Shown: positions 18,172-25,354 of the stretch, in pieces
How positions within the stretch are numbered: position 1 is the first letter of the stretch
Layout: each line of letters begins with the position of its first letter
NCBI RefSeq assembly: GCF_947493125.1
Contig: NZ_CANLQB010000005.1
Location: forward strand, 1 to 64,000
DNA length: 64,000 bases
Direction of reading: 5' to 3'
Origin: an uncultured Roseobacter sp.
GTDB lineage: Bacteria > Pseudomonadota > Alphaproteobacteria > Rhodobacterales > Rhodobacteraceae
Program-made: the position numbers and the translations under genes
Notes under the pieces: model-generated
The model's database searches: none
What the model was told of the DNA's origin: nothing
What the model saw: the letters and a program-made list of their open reading frames with translations, nothing else

Positions 18172-19661
18172 TCTTCGACCAGAAGACCCCACCCAAGGGA
18201 ACCATACGCGATTGGTTGGACGCGCGGGCGTCACAAGATGATGTTGCGGTGATGTTCCCCGAGACAGGTGAGGTATTGACCTGGCGCGCACTGCGGGATC
18301 AGGCGCGCGAGATGGCGAGCGGATTGGCAGCACTCGGTATCGAAAAGGGCGAGAGCGTGGCCATCGTGCATCCCAACGGGAAGGACGGGGTGTTGGCGGT
18401 CTACGCCACGCTGTACGGTGGGTTTCGCGCCACGATGATCAATCTCGCGGCTGGGTCGGATGCCATCGGCTATGCGCTCGAGCATAGCGCCGCAAGATTT
18501 GCGTTCGTGCATCAAAGCCAGCTGGGACATGTGGTACAGGTTGCGCCTGCGAGGTTGCAGATCCTCATCCCGGACCATCTGAGGGGTGCCCAGCCCCTGC
18601 CCGAAGTGGAGCCCGCAGATCATGCGCTGCTGATGTATACCTCGGGCACGACCGGACGTCCCAAGGGTGTGGTTCACACGCACGCAAGCTTGTTGGCCGG
18701 CGGCTGGACGACTGCGATTGCACACCGGCTTTCACCGCAGGACCGCGGATTTTGCGTGTTGCCGATCTATCATATCAATGGTCTCTGTGTGACGATGATG
18801 GGCGCCTTGGTGTCGGGTAGCTCGCTGGCGATGACAGAACGGTTTTCGGCCTCGCGCTTCTGGGCGCAGGCAGAGGCAGCCCGGATCACCTGGTTCTCGG
18901 TTGTCCCCACAATCATCAGTCACCTCTTGCATAGCGAAGCCGATCCCGCACCGGCCCTGAAGGCCTGTCTCAGGTTTGGTCGATCCGCCTCGTCTGCGCT
19001 GGCGGTAGAGACGCAAACGGCCTTCGAGGACCGGTTCGGAGTTCCGATCATCGAAACCATGGGCCTGACGGAAACCGCCGCTCAGATCCTTTCGAACCCG
19101 CTGCCACCGGGTGTCCGCAAGATCGGATCTCCGGGGGTCGGATTCGGCAATGAGATCCGCATTCTGACATCCGATCTGCGCCCGGCGCCACCGCTTCAAG
19201 AAGGAGAGATCGCAGTGCGCGGCCCGAACGTCATGCTGGAGTACCTGCGCAACCCCGAGGCAACGAGGCAGAGCTTTGCGGGGGACTGGCTTCGCACGGG
19301 CGATCTGGGTCATATCGATGCGGACGGCTATGTCTTTGTGACGGGCCGACTGAAGGAACTGATCATCAAAGGCGGCGAGAACATCGCTCCGCGCGAAATA
19401 GACGAGGTACTCTATTCCCAACCCGACATTGTTGAGGCTGCAGCCTTCGCACGCCCGTGCGAGACATACGGTGAAACGGTCGAGGCGGCCATCGCTGTGA
19501 GACCGGGATCTCGATTGTCAGAAGAAGCACTGATTGCGCTGTGCCGCCAACGACTTGGGGCGTTCAAATCTCCTGAGTGCATCCACTTCATGAAAGAGCT
19601 CCCGAAGGGGCCATCGGGTAAGATTCAACGTCTCAAGCTTGCGGAACTCCTGCATGCCTGA
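18168..19661 (+). CDS. sauT: AMP-forming acyl-CoA ligase, probable sulfoacetate-CoA ligase
   Basis: This cytoplasmic ligase (497 residues) of the adenylate-forming superfamily shows all core motifs: P-loop LLMYTSGTTGRPKGVVHTH, ETMGLTETAAQ, the hinge region YVFVTGRLKELIIKGGENIAPREID, and the catalytic Lys in LPKGPSGKIQRLKL. It overlaps the acylating dehydrogenase by 4 bp (ATGA). In the proposed route it activates imported sulfoacetate with ATP and CoA, and the dehydrogenase reduces the thioester. The assignment to sulfoacetate is an inference from gene order; the enzyme class itself is certain. Confidence 0.75.
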   Translation: MIFDQKTPPKGTIRDWLDARASQDDVAVMFPETGEVLTWRALRDQAREMASGLAALGIEKGESVAIVHPNGKDGVLAVYATLYGGFRATMINLAAGSDAIGYALEHSAARFAFVHQSQLGHVVQVAPARLQILIPDHLRGAQPLPEVEPADHALLMYTSGTTGRPKGVVHTHASLLAGGWTTAIAHRLSPQDRGFCVLPIYHINGLCVTMMGALVSGSSLAMTERFSASRFWAQAEAARITWFSVVPTIISHLLHSEADPAPALKACLRFGRSASSALAVETQTAFEDRFGVPIIETMGLTETAAQILSNPLPPGVRKIGSPGVGFGNEIRILTSDLRPAPPLQEGEIAVRGPNVMLEYLRNPEATRQSFAGDWLRTGDLGHIDADGYVFVTGRLKELIIKGGENIAPREIDEVLYSQPDIVEAAAFARPCETYGETVEAAIAVRPGSRLSEEALIALCRQRLGAFKSPECIHFMKELPKGPSGKIQRLKLAELLHA

Positions 19662-19712
19662 CGTCGAGTTGTTCCGGCGCGCTTGTCTGGCATGTAGTGG
19701 AGAAAGACGGGT

Positions 19713-20810
19713 TTAATGTGCTCCCGCCACAACGCTCCAAAAAAACAGATCAAGGGAACGAGATATCTTGGTCCGGTCGAAGTTGTCGGCGAAACTGCGC
19801 ACGAGGATCGAGTTGTGGCCCTTGTTGATCTCGATCGACAACTGGCGCAGGAAGGCCAGTGCCAAGCGATCAGTGTGGTCCATTACATCAGAGATGTGAA
19901 CGAAGATCCCGTAGCGTTCTTCTGAAAAGACCTGCGGGTTGATCCTGACGTCGCAGTCCGGCATCTCCTCGGCGATCACAGCATCCAATGCACGCGCGAC
20001 GATTTCGAGATCTCCGACGGAATAGTAGACTTCATTTTGACAAAGCGCCCGTGCCAGCGCCCTGTGGTTTGCATACTCTCGCACAGCCACGGCGCTTGAG
20101 ATTTCATCCGTGGTTCGACCAGACGCCGTGTATGAGGCGAGCCGCACAGGATCGATTCCAAAGTTCTGTGCTGCACTTGCGCATCGATCCAGACTGTTGG
20201 CGTCGTCTTGCGACAGTGTCACTTTCTCTGGGTCGGGGTGAGCCCGTACGACACGGGAGAAGGTCTCGCCAAATCCAAACTCCTCCGCAATAAGCTGCAC
20301 TGCGCGGCGGGCTGTAGTGCCTTCGACTATTCCCACGACCGGGCCGATACAAGGCCAGTGTCCTGCCCACTGCCGCAGGTTCGACTGCGCGACCCCAACA
20401 CCAGAGAGAAAGACGGGTGATGATACCATGACAGTCGGTGCACGCAGCCTCGACTGGTCGATTGTGGCCGGATCACAAAGAACGTCGATATCTCCGGACT
20501 GCAGAGCCGTGAACCGGTTTTTTGCTTCCAGCTCCTCAAAGCGTACGGTGAAATGCCTCGTTTTCTGCATCTCAGCGATCACCTCGGTGCAGATGTTCAC
20601 GATGTATCCAGTAAAGACCTTGCCGGGCACATCTGACGGTGCGTCTTCAGTGTCTCTGCCCTCGCTACGCGGCACAGTCAGATAGGAAAACGGCGGCGCG
20701 TCGGCCCTGACCCCGATTGTTAGATCTGCCGCGCTGGTTGGGTCAGGCTGAAAACAAAGCAGTCCGGCAAGGGCCAAAGCGTAGACGGCTGAGGGGCGAA
20801 ATAGGCACAT
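19713..20810 (-). CDS. Periplasmic solute-binding-like protein (family 3 type), unknown ligand
   Basis: This secreted protein (365 residues) has a signal peptide (about 1-28, ending TSAAD). Two binding-domain hallmarks of bacterial family 3 solute-binding proteins are present: LTIGVRADAPPFSYL at the mature N-terminus, and NRFTALQSGDIDVLCDPATID. YIVNICTEVIAEM and GIVEGTTARRAVQLIAEEFG also fit. It is longer than a simple amino acid binding protein, with an acidic insert near residue 50-65 and several extra cysteines. It starts one base after the stop of a 9-TM protein and has no ABC permease or ATPase beside it. It may therefore be a sensor or co-receptor for that membrane protein rather than a transport component. 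Function unknown. Confidence 0.7.
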   Translation of the reverse strand: MCLFRPSAVYALALAGLLCFQPDPTSAADLTIGVRADAPPFSYLTVPRSEGRDTEDAPSDVPGKVFTGYIVNICTEVIAEMQKTRHFTVRFEELEAKNRFTALQSGDIDVLCDPATIDQSRLRAPTVMVSSPVFLSGVGVAQSNLRQWAGHWPCIGPVVGIVEGTTARRAVQLIAEEFGFGETFSRVVRAHPDPEKVTLSQDDANSLDRCASAAQNFGIDPVRLASYTASGRTTDEISSAVAVREYANHRALARALCQNEVYYSVGDLEIVARALDAVIAEEMPDCDVRINPQVFSEERYGIFVHISDVMDHTDRLALAFLRQLSIEINKGHNSILVRSFADNFDRTKISRSLDLFFWSVVAGAH

Positions 20811-20811
20811 A

Positions 20812-22527
20812 TCAGCCTCCGTTCTGCTGGCCGCGAAATGGTGTGGTAACCGCGGAAAACACCAGTTTCACCGAGTTTTTCTCGGCGATCTCGGCGGCTC
20901 CGGCGTAGAGGGTCAGAAAGACGGCGAAGGGCAGGGTGATCATGATCGCCATGTCCCCCAAGGTCACTCCGGATCCCGGGGGCGCCATTCCGAAGAGGCT
21001 TGCCGCAAGTGTGGCGACCATCCACAGAAAGATCGACGCAATCAAGGCCGCGCCTGCCGTCACATACCAGCGCATCTGATTGTGCTGATCTGCCAAGAAG
21101 AGTATCGCGCAGGCTGCGACGAACGACATGAAGAGGACGCGCGGCAGTTGCCCGATTTCGGCGCTCAAGAACCGACCGCTGGCCTCGATCATCGCGTTGA
21201 AGTCACCGCTCATCCCATGGCGCATGACGCCCTCCGCTCCCAGGCACGTTACGATGCCGTAAAGCAGTGTGGCGCACGAAGCTGGAATGATCGCGAGCGT
21301 TGCATAGTCCCAAAACGGGATCTGCCCGGGTTCTCTGGGAGGCCAGGCGCCCTGATCGACCTTCAGATGCCGAAACAGAATGGTCAGAAAAGCGAGCAGG
21401 ATCAGGGCGGGGATCAATGGGATCATCATTTCGGCCGAGATATTGCGCGCAATCTCCGCTCGGTCGACGAGGCCCGGATCGATACTCATCAGGGCCATGC
21501 GCTCCACGATCAGATAGCTGAAAACCGCGCCAAAAACACTTGCCAGTGAAATGTCATGCAAAGACTGTGCGGTCTTGTCTTCCGTTATGCGCTCAATAAT
21601 CGCGGCACTTGGCGTGCCTTCGAGCGCTTCGGGTATTTTGCGTGACCGAATGGCGTAAAGAGCGAACAGGCACTGCATGGAGCTTGTCAGTTCCATCGCT
21701 TCTTCGTGCAGTTCGTTGATCGCCTTCTCGTCCATCGAAAGCTCGCGGATTGTAGCTCGAATGCGGTTATAACGACTGCTCATATGCTCGATACGCGCCA
21801 GCGGTGTGTCATCAGTGAAGAGCTGACGAAAGGCGCTGCGTTGTGGTCCGATGATCGGTCCTTGTAACAGATCAATGCAGCGCAGAGCGCCCTCAATACT
21901 CTGCACCGTGCCATCCATGATCGGATCGTGCTTGTTCTCCCTCTGTTTCTGCAGAAAGGCCTGAAGCAGCGGTGTCTGGCCTGTGGCGCTGTATTTCGTG
22001 TAGTTCAGTTCCTCGAGTGATTGCAGCACGCGATAGATGTTGCGCGGCACCCCGGCAAAGAAGTAGGCGATGCCACGCAGCTTGCGTTCGACGACCTGGA
22101 ATGTCGGGGAAGTGGCGCCAACCGTGATGGCCATAGCGAGCCAGAACGGCAGGCTCTTTGGATCACTCAGGGGCGTCGCGTCGCCAGTCTGGTCTCCCGG
22201 ATTGACGATCGAGCGCGCGAGATGGCTTGTGCCACCCGAGACCGCATCGGTTTGCGTTCCACTCGCCAGAAAGACGGACACCATCTCTGGAGAGATGAGT
22301 ATGACCACGTAAAGGAGCGCGAACATCAACATGTATATCGCGCGTCCACGCCAATTCTCCGCATCGGTTGTGAGCGCAGTCATGCGCACGTTTTCCAACT
22401 CTTTTCGCGAAGGTTGATTGTTTGATTTCAGGTTGTCGACGGCGTCTGCTGTTGAATACTGGGTATACGCTTCAAACAGCAAAATGATACCGCCCAGGCC
22501 AATGGCCCAGATTGCATAACTATCCAC
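20812..22527 (-). CDS. Unknown multi-spanning membrane protein
   Basis: I do not recognise the family. The protein has about 571 residues and about nine hydrophobic segments: one at the extreme N-terminus (YAIWAIGLGGIILLFEAY), two near 65-90 and 125-145, and six in the C-terminal half. A soluble region of about 180 residues in the middle has charged helices (MSSRYNRIRATIRELSMDEKAINELHEEAMEL). I chose GTG 22527 because GGAGA lies seven to eight bases upstream; an in-frame TTG at 22572 has no such site. The gene lies between a secreted 38-residue peptide and a binding-protein-like gene, with one base to the latter. Role in signalling or transport across the inner membrane is a guess. Confidence 0.75.
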   Translation of the reverse strand: MDSYAIWAIGLGGIILLFEAYTQYSTADAVDNLKSNNQPSRKELENVRMTALTTDAENWRGRAIYMLMFALLYVVILISPEMVSVFLASGTQTDAVSGGTSHLARSIVNPGDQTGDATPLSDPKSLPFWLAMAITVGATSPTFQVVERKLRGIAYFFAGVPRNIYRVLQSLEELNYTKYSATGQTPLLQAFLQKQRENKHDPIMDGTVQSIEGALRCIDLLQGPIIGPQRSAFRQLFTDDTPLARIEHMSSRYNRIRATIRELSMDEKAINELHEEAMELTSSMQCLFALYAIRSRKIPEALEGTPSAAIIERITEDKTAQSLHDISLASVFGAVFSYLIVERMALMSIDPGLVDRAEIARNISAEMMIPLIPALILLAFLTILFRHLKVDQGAWPPREPGQIPFWDYATLAIIPASCATLLYGIVTCLGAEGVMRHGMSGDFNAMIEASGRFLSAEIGQLPRVLFMSFVAACAILFLADQHNQMRWYVTAGAALIASIFLWMVATLAASLFGMAPPGSGVTLGDMAIMITLPFAVFLTLYAGAAEIAEKNSVKLVFSAVTTPFRGQQNGG

Positions 22528-22586
22528 GATTATGGGTCTCCGTCTAATCCAACCGCGATACCCGCGGCGCAAACATCAAAAGGCTA

Positions 22587-22703
22587 CTACCAGTCGCAAT
22601 TCTGATATTTGGGATTGCAGGATGTGTTTGCGGATGCTGTCGCCGCGTTCGTGATCAAGAATAATGCCGCTGCAGCAAAGAGAACAAAGCTGATACTACG
22701 CAT
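22587..22703 (-). CDS. Small secreted peptide (38 residues), unknown
   Basis: A short gene of 39 codons including TAG. It begins at ATG 22703 with GGGGGC about ten bases upstream. The N-terminus MRSISFVLFAAAALFLI is a textbook signal peptide core; the predicted cleavage is after ATASA. That leaves a mature peptide of about 13 residues, NTSCNPKYQNCDW, with two cysteines six residues apart that could form a disulfide. It is the first gene of the operon ahead of the 9-TM and binding-protein-like genes (60 bp before the GTG at 22527). It could be a secreted signal, a small periplasmic subunit, or a lipoprotein-like remnant without a lipobox. The function is unknown. Confidence 0.6.
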   Translation of the reverse strand: MRSISFVLFAAAALFLITNAATASANTSCNPKYQNCDW

Positions 22704-23062
22704 GGGTTTTGGGCCCCCAATAAAGTCAAAAAGATTTAATCAATGAAAACAAATTAGCATCAAATCACGATTCGCGCAACTTTATGGCGAAGTGTGATCC
22801 GTCAATGGTGCTCTGTGGTCCTTTGTTGGGGCGGGAGCGAAGCCAGCAATCTCGCAGCAGCTGCGCCAAACCGGAGGTCATGAGCCTTGCCTCCACCGGA
22901 AAATCTGCGGTTTTGCGAAACACTGCAGATGATCGCAAAGCAAATGCGCTGCATCTTGCCGCTGCCGGAGAGTTCAGCCGTGTTGAACTTGCCGTGCTGG
23001 TGGCTTGCCCACTAAGGCTGGCCAGGAGTTATCTCGACCATCAGACCCGGGAAGGATCGTTT
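22704..23062. other. AT-rich divergent intergenic region
   Basis: About 360 bp between the small-peptide operon and the PurC-like gene. The part at about 22720-22780 is much more AT-rich than the surroundings (AAAAAGATTTAATCAATG, AATTAGCATCAAATC) and probably holds the promoters. A frame open from 22784 joins the PurC-like gene, but its first 93 codons show no family similarity. Confidence 0.5.
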
Positions 23063-23821
23063 ATGGACGATGAGCAGATGACGCATGAGGACATTCGTGT
23101 TTTCAAAATGACAGCAGATGGCCCCATCGTTGAAACGTCGGATGGCGTCATCAAATACCCCAGCCTTGAGATGCGGACTTTGCCCGGCAAGGCCGCTCTC
23201 GCGACGGCCATATCGGTTCATCTGCATGAGTTTCTGCGTCAGAACGGTGTGAACACCCACTTTGCGGACCGTAAAGGGACACACGCCCAACTGGTGTTTG
23301 AAACGGTACAGCTCCCGTTTGACCTGCTGCTGCGCAACACAGCGCGCGGGGATTTGGTGTCGGACTTCGGTCTGGCGGAGGGACACCGGCTGATCCCACC
23401 TCTCGTAGAGTTCTTCGTGCGTCCTGATAGCCGCAACAAGACCCCCACGCGCGTGTCCGAAAGCCATCTCCTCGCCTTTGATCTTATCGATCCTGAAGAC
23501 ATCGGCGTCGTTGTGGATATGGCCCTACGGATCAACGACCTGCTCACTGGCGCCTTCTTCGGCATCGGCGTCCGGCTTGATGATGTCCGCATGGAGTTCG
23601 GCGCGCATTTCGTCGAGGGTGGCCCGGTGCCGGTGATTATGCTGGTCTCCGAGCTCAGCCCGGATGTGATGTGCCTGCAGGATCAGCATAGCGGTGATCC
23701 GCTTGATCACCGCCTGGCTTTCGCGGGCGCGGGCGATGGCCTGCGCGGCTACACAGAAATCATGCGCCGCTTCGATCTCGATTCCGCAAGCGCAGTGCTG
23801 GCCCGCCAGGACGCGGTCTAG
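23063..23821 (+). CDS. SAICAR synthetase (PurC)-like protein, divergent
   Basis: The protein of about 252 residues matches the PurC family from its second quarter onwards: PGKAALATAISVHLHEFLRQNGVNTHF, LLRNTARGDLVSDFGLAEG with PPLVEFFVRPD, MALRINDLLTGAFFGIGVRLDDVRMEFG (normally LVDFKLEFG), and SELSPDVMCLQD (normally DEFSPDxxRLWD). The usual N-terminal ATP-binding glycine/lysine segment is missing or unrecognisable, and the Asp-Glu of the C-terminal motif is altered. It may not be an authentic purine-biosynthesis enzyme; purine genes are absent nearby. ATG 23063 follows GGGAAGGA. Its stop overlaps the stop of the convergent small membrane gene (CTAG). It may make or bind a nucleotide-like metabolite. 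Confidence 0.75.
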   Translation: MDDEQMTHEDIRVFKMTADGPIVETSDGVIKYPSLEMRTLPGKAALATAISVHLHEFLRQNGVNTHFADRKGTHAQLVFETVQLPFDLLLRNTARGDLVSDFGLAEGHRLIPPLVEFFVRPDSRNKTPTRVSESHLLAFDLIDPEDIGVVVDMALRINDLLTGAFFGIGVRLDDVRMEFGAHFVEGGPVPVIMLVSELSPDVMCLQDQHSGDPLDHRLAFAGAGDGLRGYTEIMRRFDLDSASAVLARQDAV

Positions 23822-24105
23822 CCCCAGAGGGCCTTGAGCAGCGCATCGAGGCCCAGTGCGGCGCCGATAGCAACCACCAACCAAGGCGCGGCATCCTGTT
23901 TTTCGCGTCTTTGAGGAATGCCCGGATGCCCGCGCCACTCCAGACCCGCATAGATCGTCCCCAAAATCATGATGATCAGCACCAGGATCATGTCCAGTTC
24001 CGGTCCGGTCAGCCAGATGTTGACGACCCACATGATGCTCAGAAGGGTCCCTATGACGAGTCTGGGGAGAGGACGTAAGATCCACCGAACGAAACGGTCA
24101 AACAT
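23818..24105 (-). CDS. Small membrane protein, last gene of secretion operon
   Basis: The protein has 95 residues and three hydrophobic segments: LVIGTLLSIMWVVNIWL, MILVLIIMILGTIYAGL, and LVVAIGAALGLDALLKALWG. A short basic loop (RREKQD) lies between the second and third. No family is recognised. I used ATG 24105, which overlaps the preceding stop by one base (TGATG); a GTG lies immediately upstream. It ends the coupled minus-strand operon that starts with the HlyB-type exporter, so it may help immunity or export. Confidence 0.6.
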   Translation of the reverse strand: MFDRFVRWILRPLPRLVIGTLLSIMWVVNIWLTGPELDMILVLIIMILGTIYAGLEWRGHPGIPQRREKQDAAPWLVVAIGAALGLDALLKALWG

Positions 24106-24728
24106 CACGCCTGCATCCCCTGCTCGTAGTTGATCAACAGCAGCATCTTGACCAGAAACCCCTGTCGCTGTTTGTGGAAGGCGCCCAGGAACTTTCTGAG
24201 CGTTCGCAGGGCCTCGCGCCCAAAGTCACGGACCAGAGGCAGCAGCGGAATGTGATCCACATCAATCATAGATCCCATTCCGATCAACTGGTACATCATC
24301 CCGCTGGTGCGATCGTTGTTCGACCACCACTTCAGCGTCGGCACCCGATCCTGGCACAGAGATCCGATCAGCGCCGCGGTATCCTTGCAGATCTCATAGC
24401 TGAAATCCGTCAGATAATACTCGCTATCTGGGTGCAGATAGAGGTCACAGTGGTTGATGATGAAGTGCTCCAGCTCATCCGCATTGAATCGCTCAGGCGT
24501 GCGGACAAACCCATCGGTGGCCAGAAAATGCATCAGCTTGCCGGCACGCTCCGGCATCTGCACCACCGAGGCCTCTAATAGCGCCTCTGCCCCCTCAGAC
24601 GTCAGCGTCCACTGGGTGTAGCCGTCCCAGTCAAAGTCGATCAGGGAATACTCGGGCGCATTGCTAGATGTGCCTTTCGGCTGCGCTGTTGGACGGGCGC
24701 TATGCGGTCGTTTCGCATCCGACGTCAA
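24105..24728 (-). CDS. Unknown protein, paralogue B, immunity-like candidate
   Basis: The product has 207 residues and shares most of its length with the next gene upstream in the operon. Both have EYxLIDFDWD, QMPERAGKLMHFL, FIINHCDLYLHP, EYYLTDFSYEICKDTAALIGSLCQDRVPxLKW and DFGREALRT(L/R)RKFLGAF. The copies differ in the first 25 residues: this one has a basic, proline-rich leader. The start appears to be TTG at 24728 overlapping the previous stop, with GGAGG upstream. The DxxxLIGxL...LKW stretch resembles a pattern common in contact- and toxin-immunity-like proteins, but I cannot assign a family. Position after a large secreted-type protein supports immunity or chaperone function. Confidence 0.7.
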   Translation of the reverse strand: MTSDAKRPHSARPTAQPKGTSSNAPEYSLIDFDWDGYTQWTLTSEGAEALLEASVVQMPERAGKLMHFLATDGFVRTPERFNADELEHFIINHCDLYLHPDSEYYLTDFSYEICKDTAALIGSLCQDRVPTLKWWSNNDRTSGMMYQLIGMGSMIDVDHIPLLPLVRDFGREALRTLRKFLGAFHKQRQGFLVKMLLLINYEQGMQA

Positions 24729-25303
24729 ACCTGCGCCTCCGCCTTATAGCTGACAAGCAGCAAGAGCTTGGTCAGAAACCCACGCCTCTGCTTGCGGAAG
24801 GCGCCGAGGAACTTTCTGCGAGTTCGAAGTGCCTCGCGCCCAAAGTCACAGACCAGAGGCAGAAGCGGAATGTGGTCCCCATCGATCACCGAATTCATTC
24901 CGATCGACTGGTACATCGTGCCGCTGTTCCAGTCCTGGTTCAGCGACCACTTCAGCTTCGGCACTCGATCCTGGCAGAGAGACCCGATCAGCGCCGCGGT
25001 ATCCTTGCAGATCTCATAGCTGAAATCCGTCAGGTAATACTCTTGATCCTTCGGGTGCAGATAGAGGTCGCAGTGGTTGATGATGAACCTCTCCAGGTTG
25101 TCCAATTCATCCGCATCGAAGCGCTCCCGTGTGCGGATGAACCCCTCGGTGCCTAGAAAATGCATCAGCTTGCCTGCACGCTCCGGCATCTGCGCCACCC
25201 AGGTTTCCAATAGCGCTTCCGCCGCTTCAGGGCTCAGGGCCCATTGATGATAGGGATCCCAATCGAAATCGATCAGATAGTATTCAGGGGCTTCAACGCT
25301 CAT
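24725..25303 (-). CDS. Unknown protein, paralogue A, immunity-like candidate
   Basis: This 192-residue soluble protein is rich in aromatic and acidic residues, with no signal peptide or membrane segment. It is the tandem duplicate of the following gene (24105-24728), with long identical stretches such as YYLTDFSYEICKDTAALIG. It differs by a three-residue insert (DNL) after the ADEL motif and by a different region around residues 120-150. It starts at ATG 25303, 51 bp after the Ser/Thr-rich protein, and overlaps its paralogue by 4 bp. Two diverged copies next to a large secretion-linked protein is the usual layout of immunity genes, but that reading is inference. Confidence 0.7.
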   Translation of the reverse strand: MSVEAPEYYLIDFDWDPYHQWALSPEAAEALLETWVAQMPERAGKLMHFLGTEGFIRTRERFDADELDNLERFIINHCDLYLHPKDQEYYLTDFSYEICKDTAALIGSLCQDRVPKLKWSLNQDWNSGTMYQSIGMNSVIDGDHIPLLPLVCDFGREALRTRRKFLGAFRKQRRGFLTKLLLLVSYKAEAQV

Positions 25304-25354
25304 AACCTGCGCTCTCCCGACATTGCTTTGAGCCCCGCGCCCATACGACTTCCG

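Noticed and set aside
16732-18333. Minus-strand open frame of 533 codons opposite the acylating aldehyde dehydrogenase
   Set aside because: The plus-strand frame encodes clear dehydrogenase motifs; the minus-strand translation is an Arg/His-rich shadow typical of GC-rich DNA.
22784-23062. N-terminal extension of the PurC-like protein
   Set aside because: The extra 93 codons show no similarity to the family, and ATG 23063 has a clear RBS.
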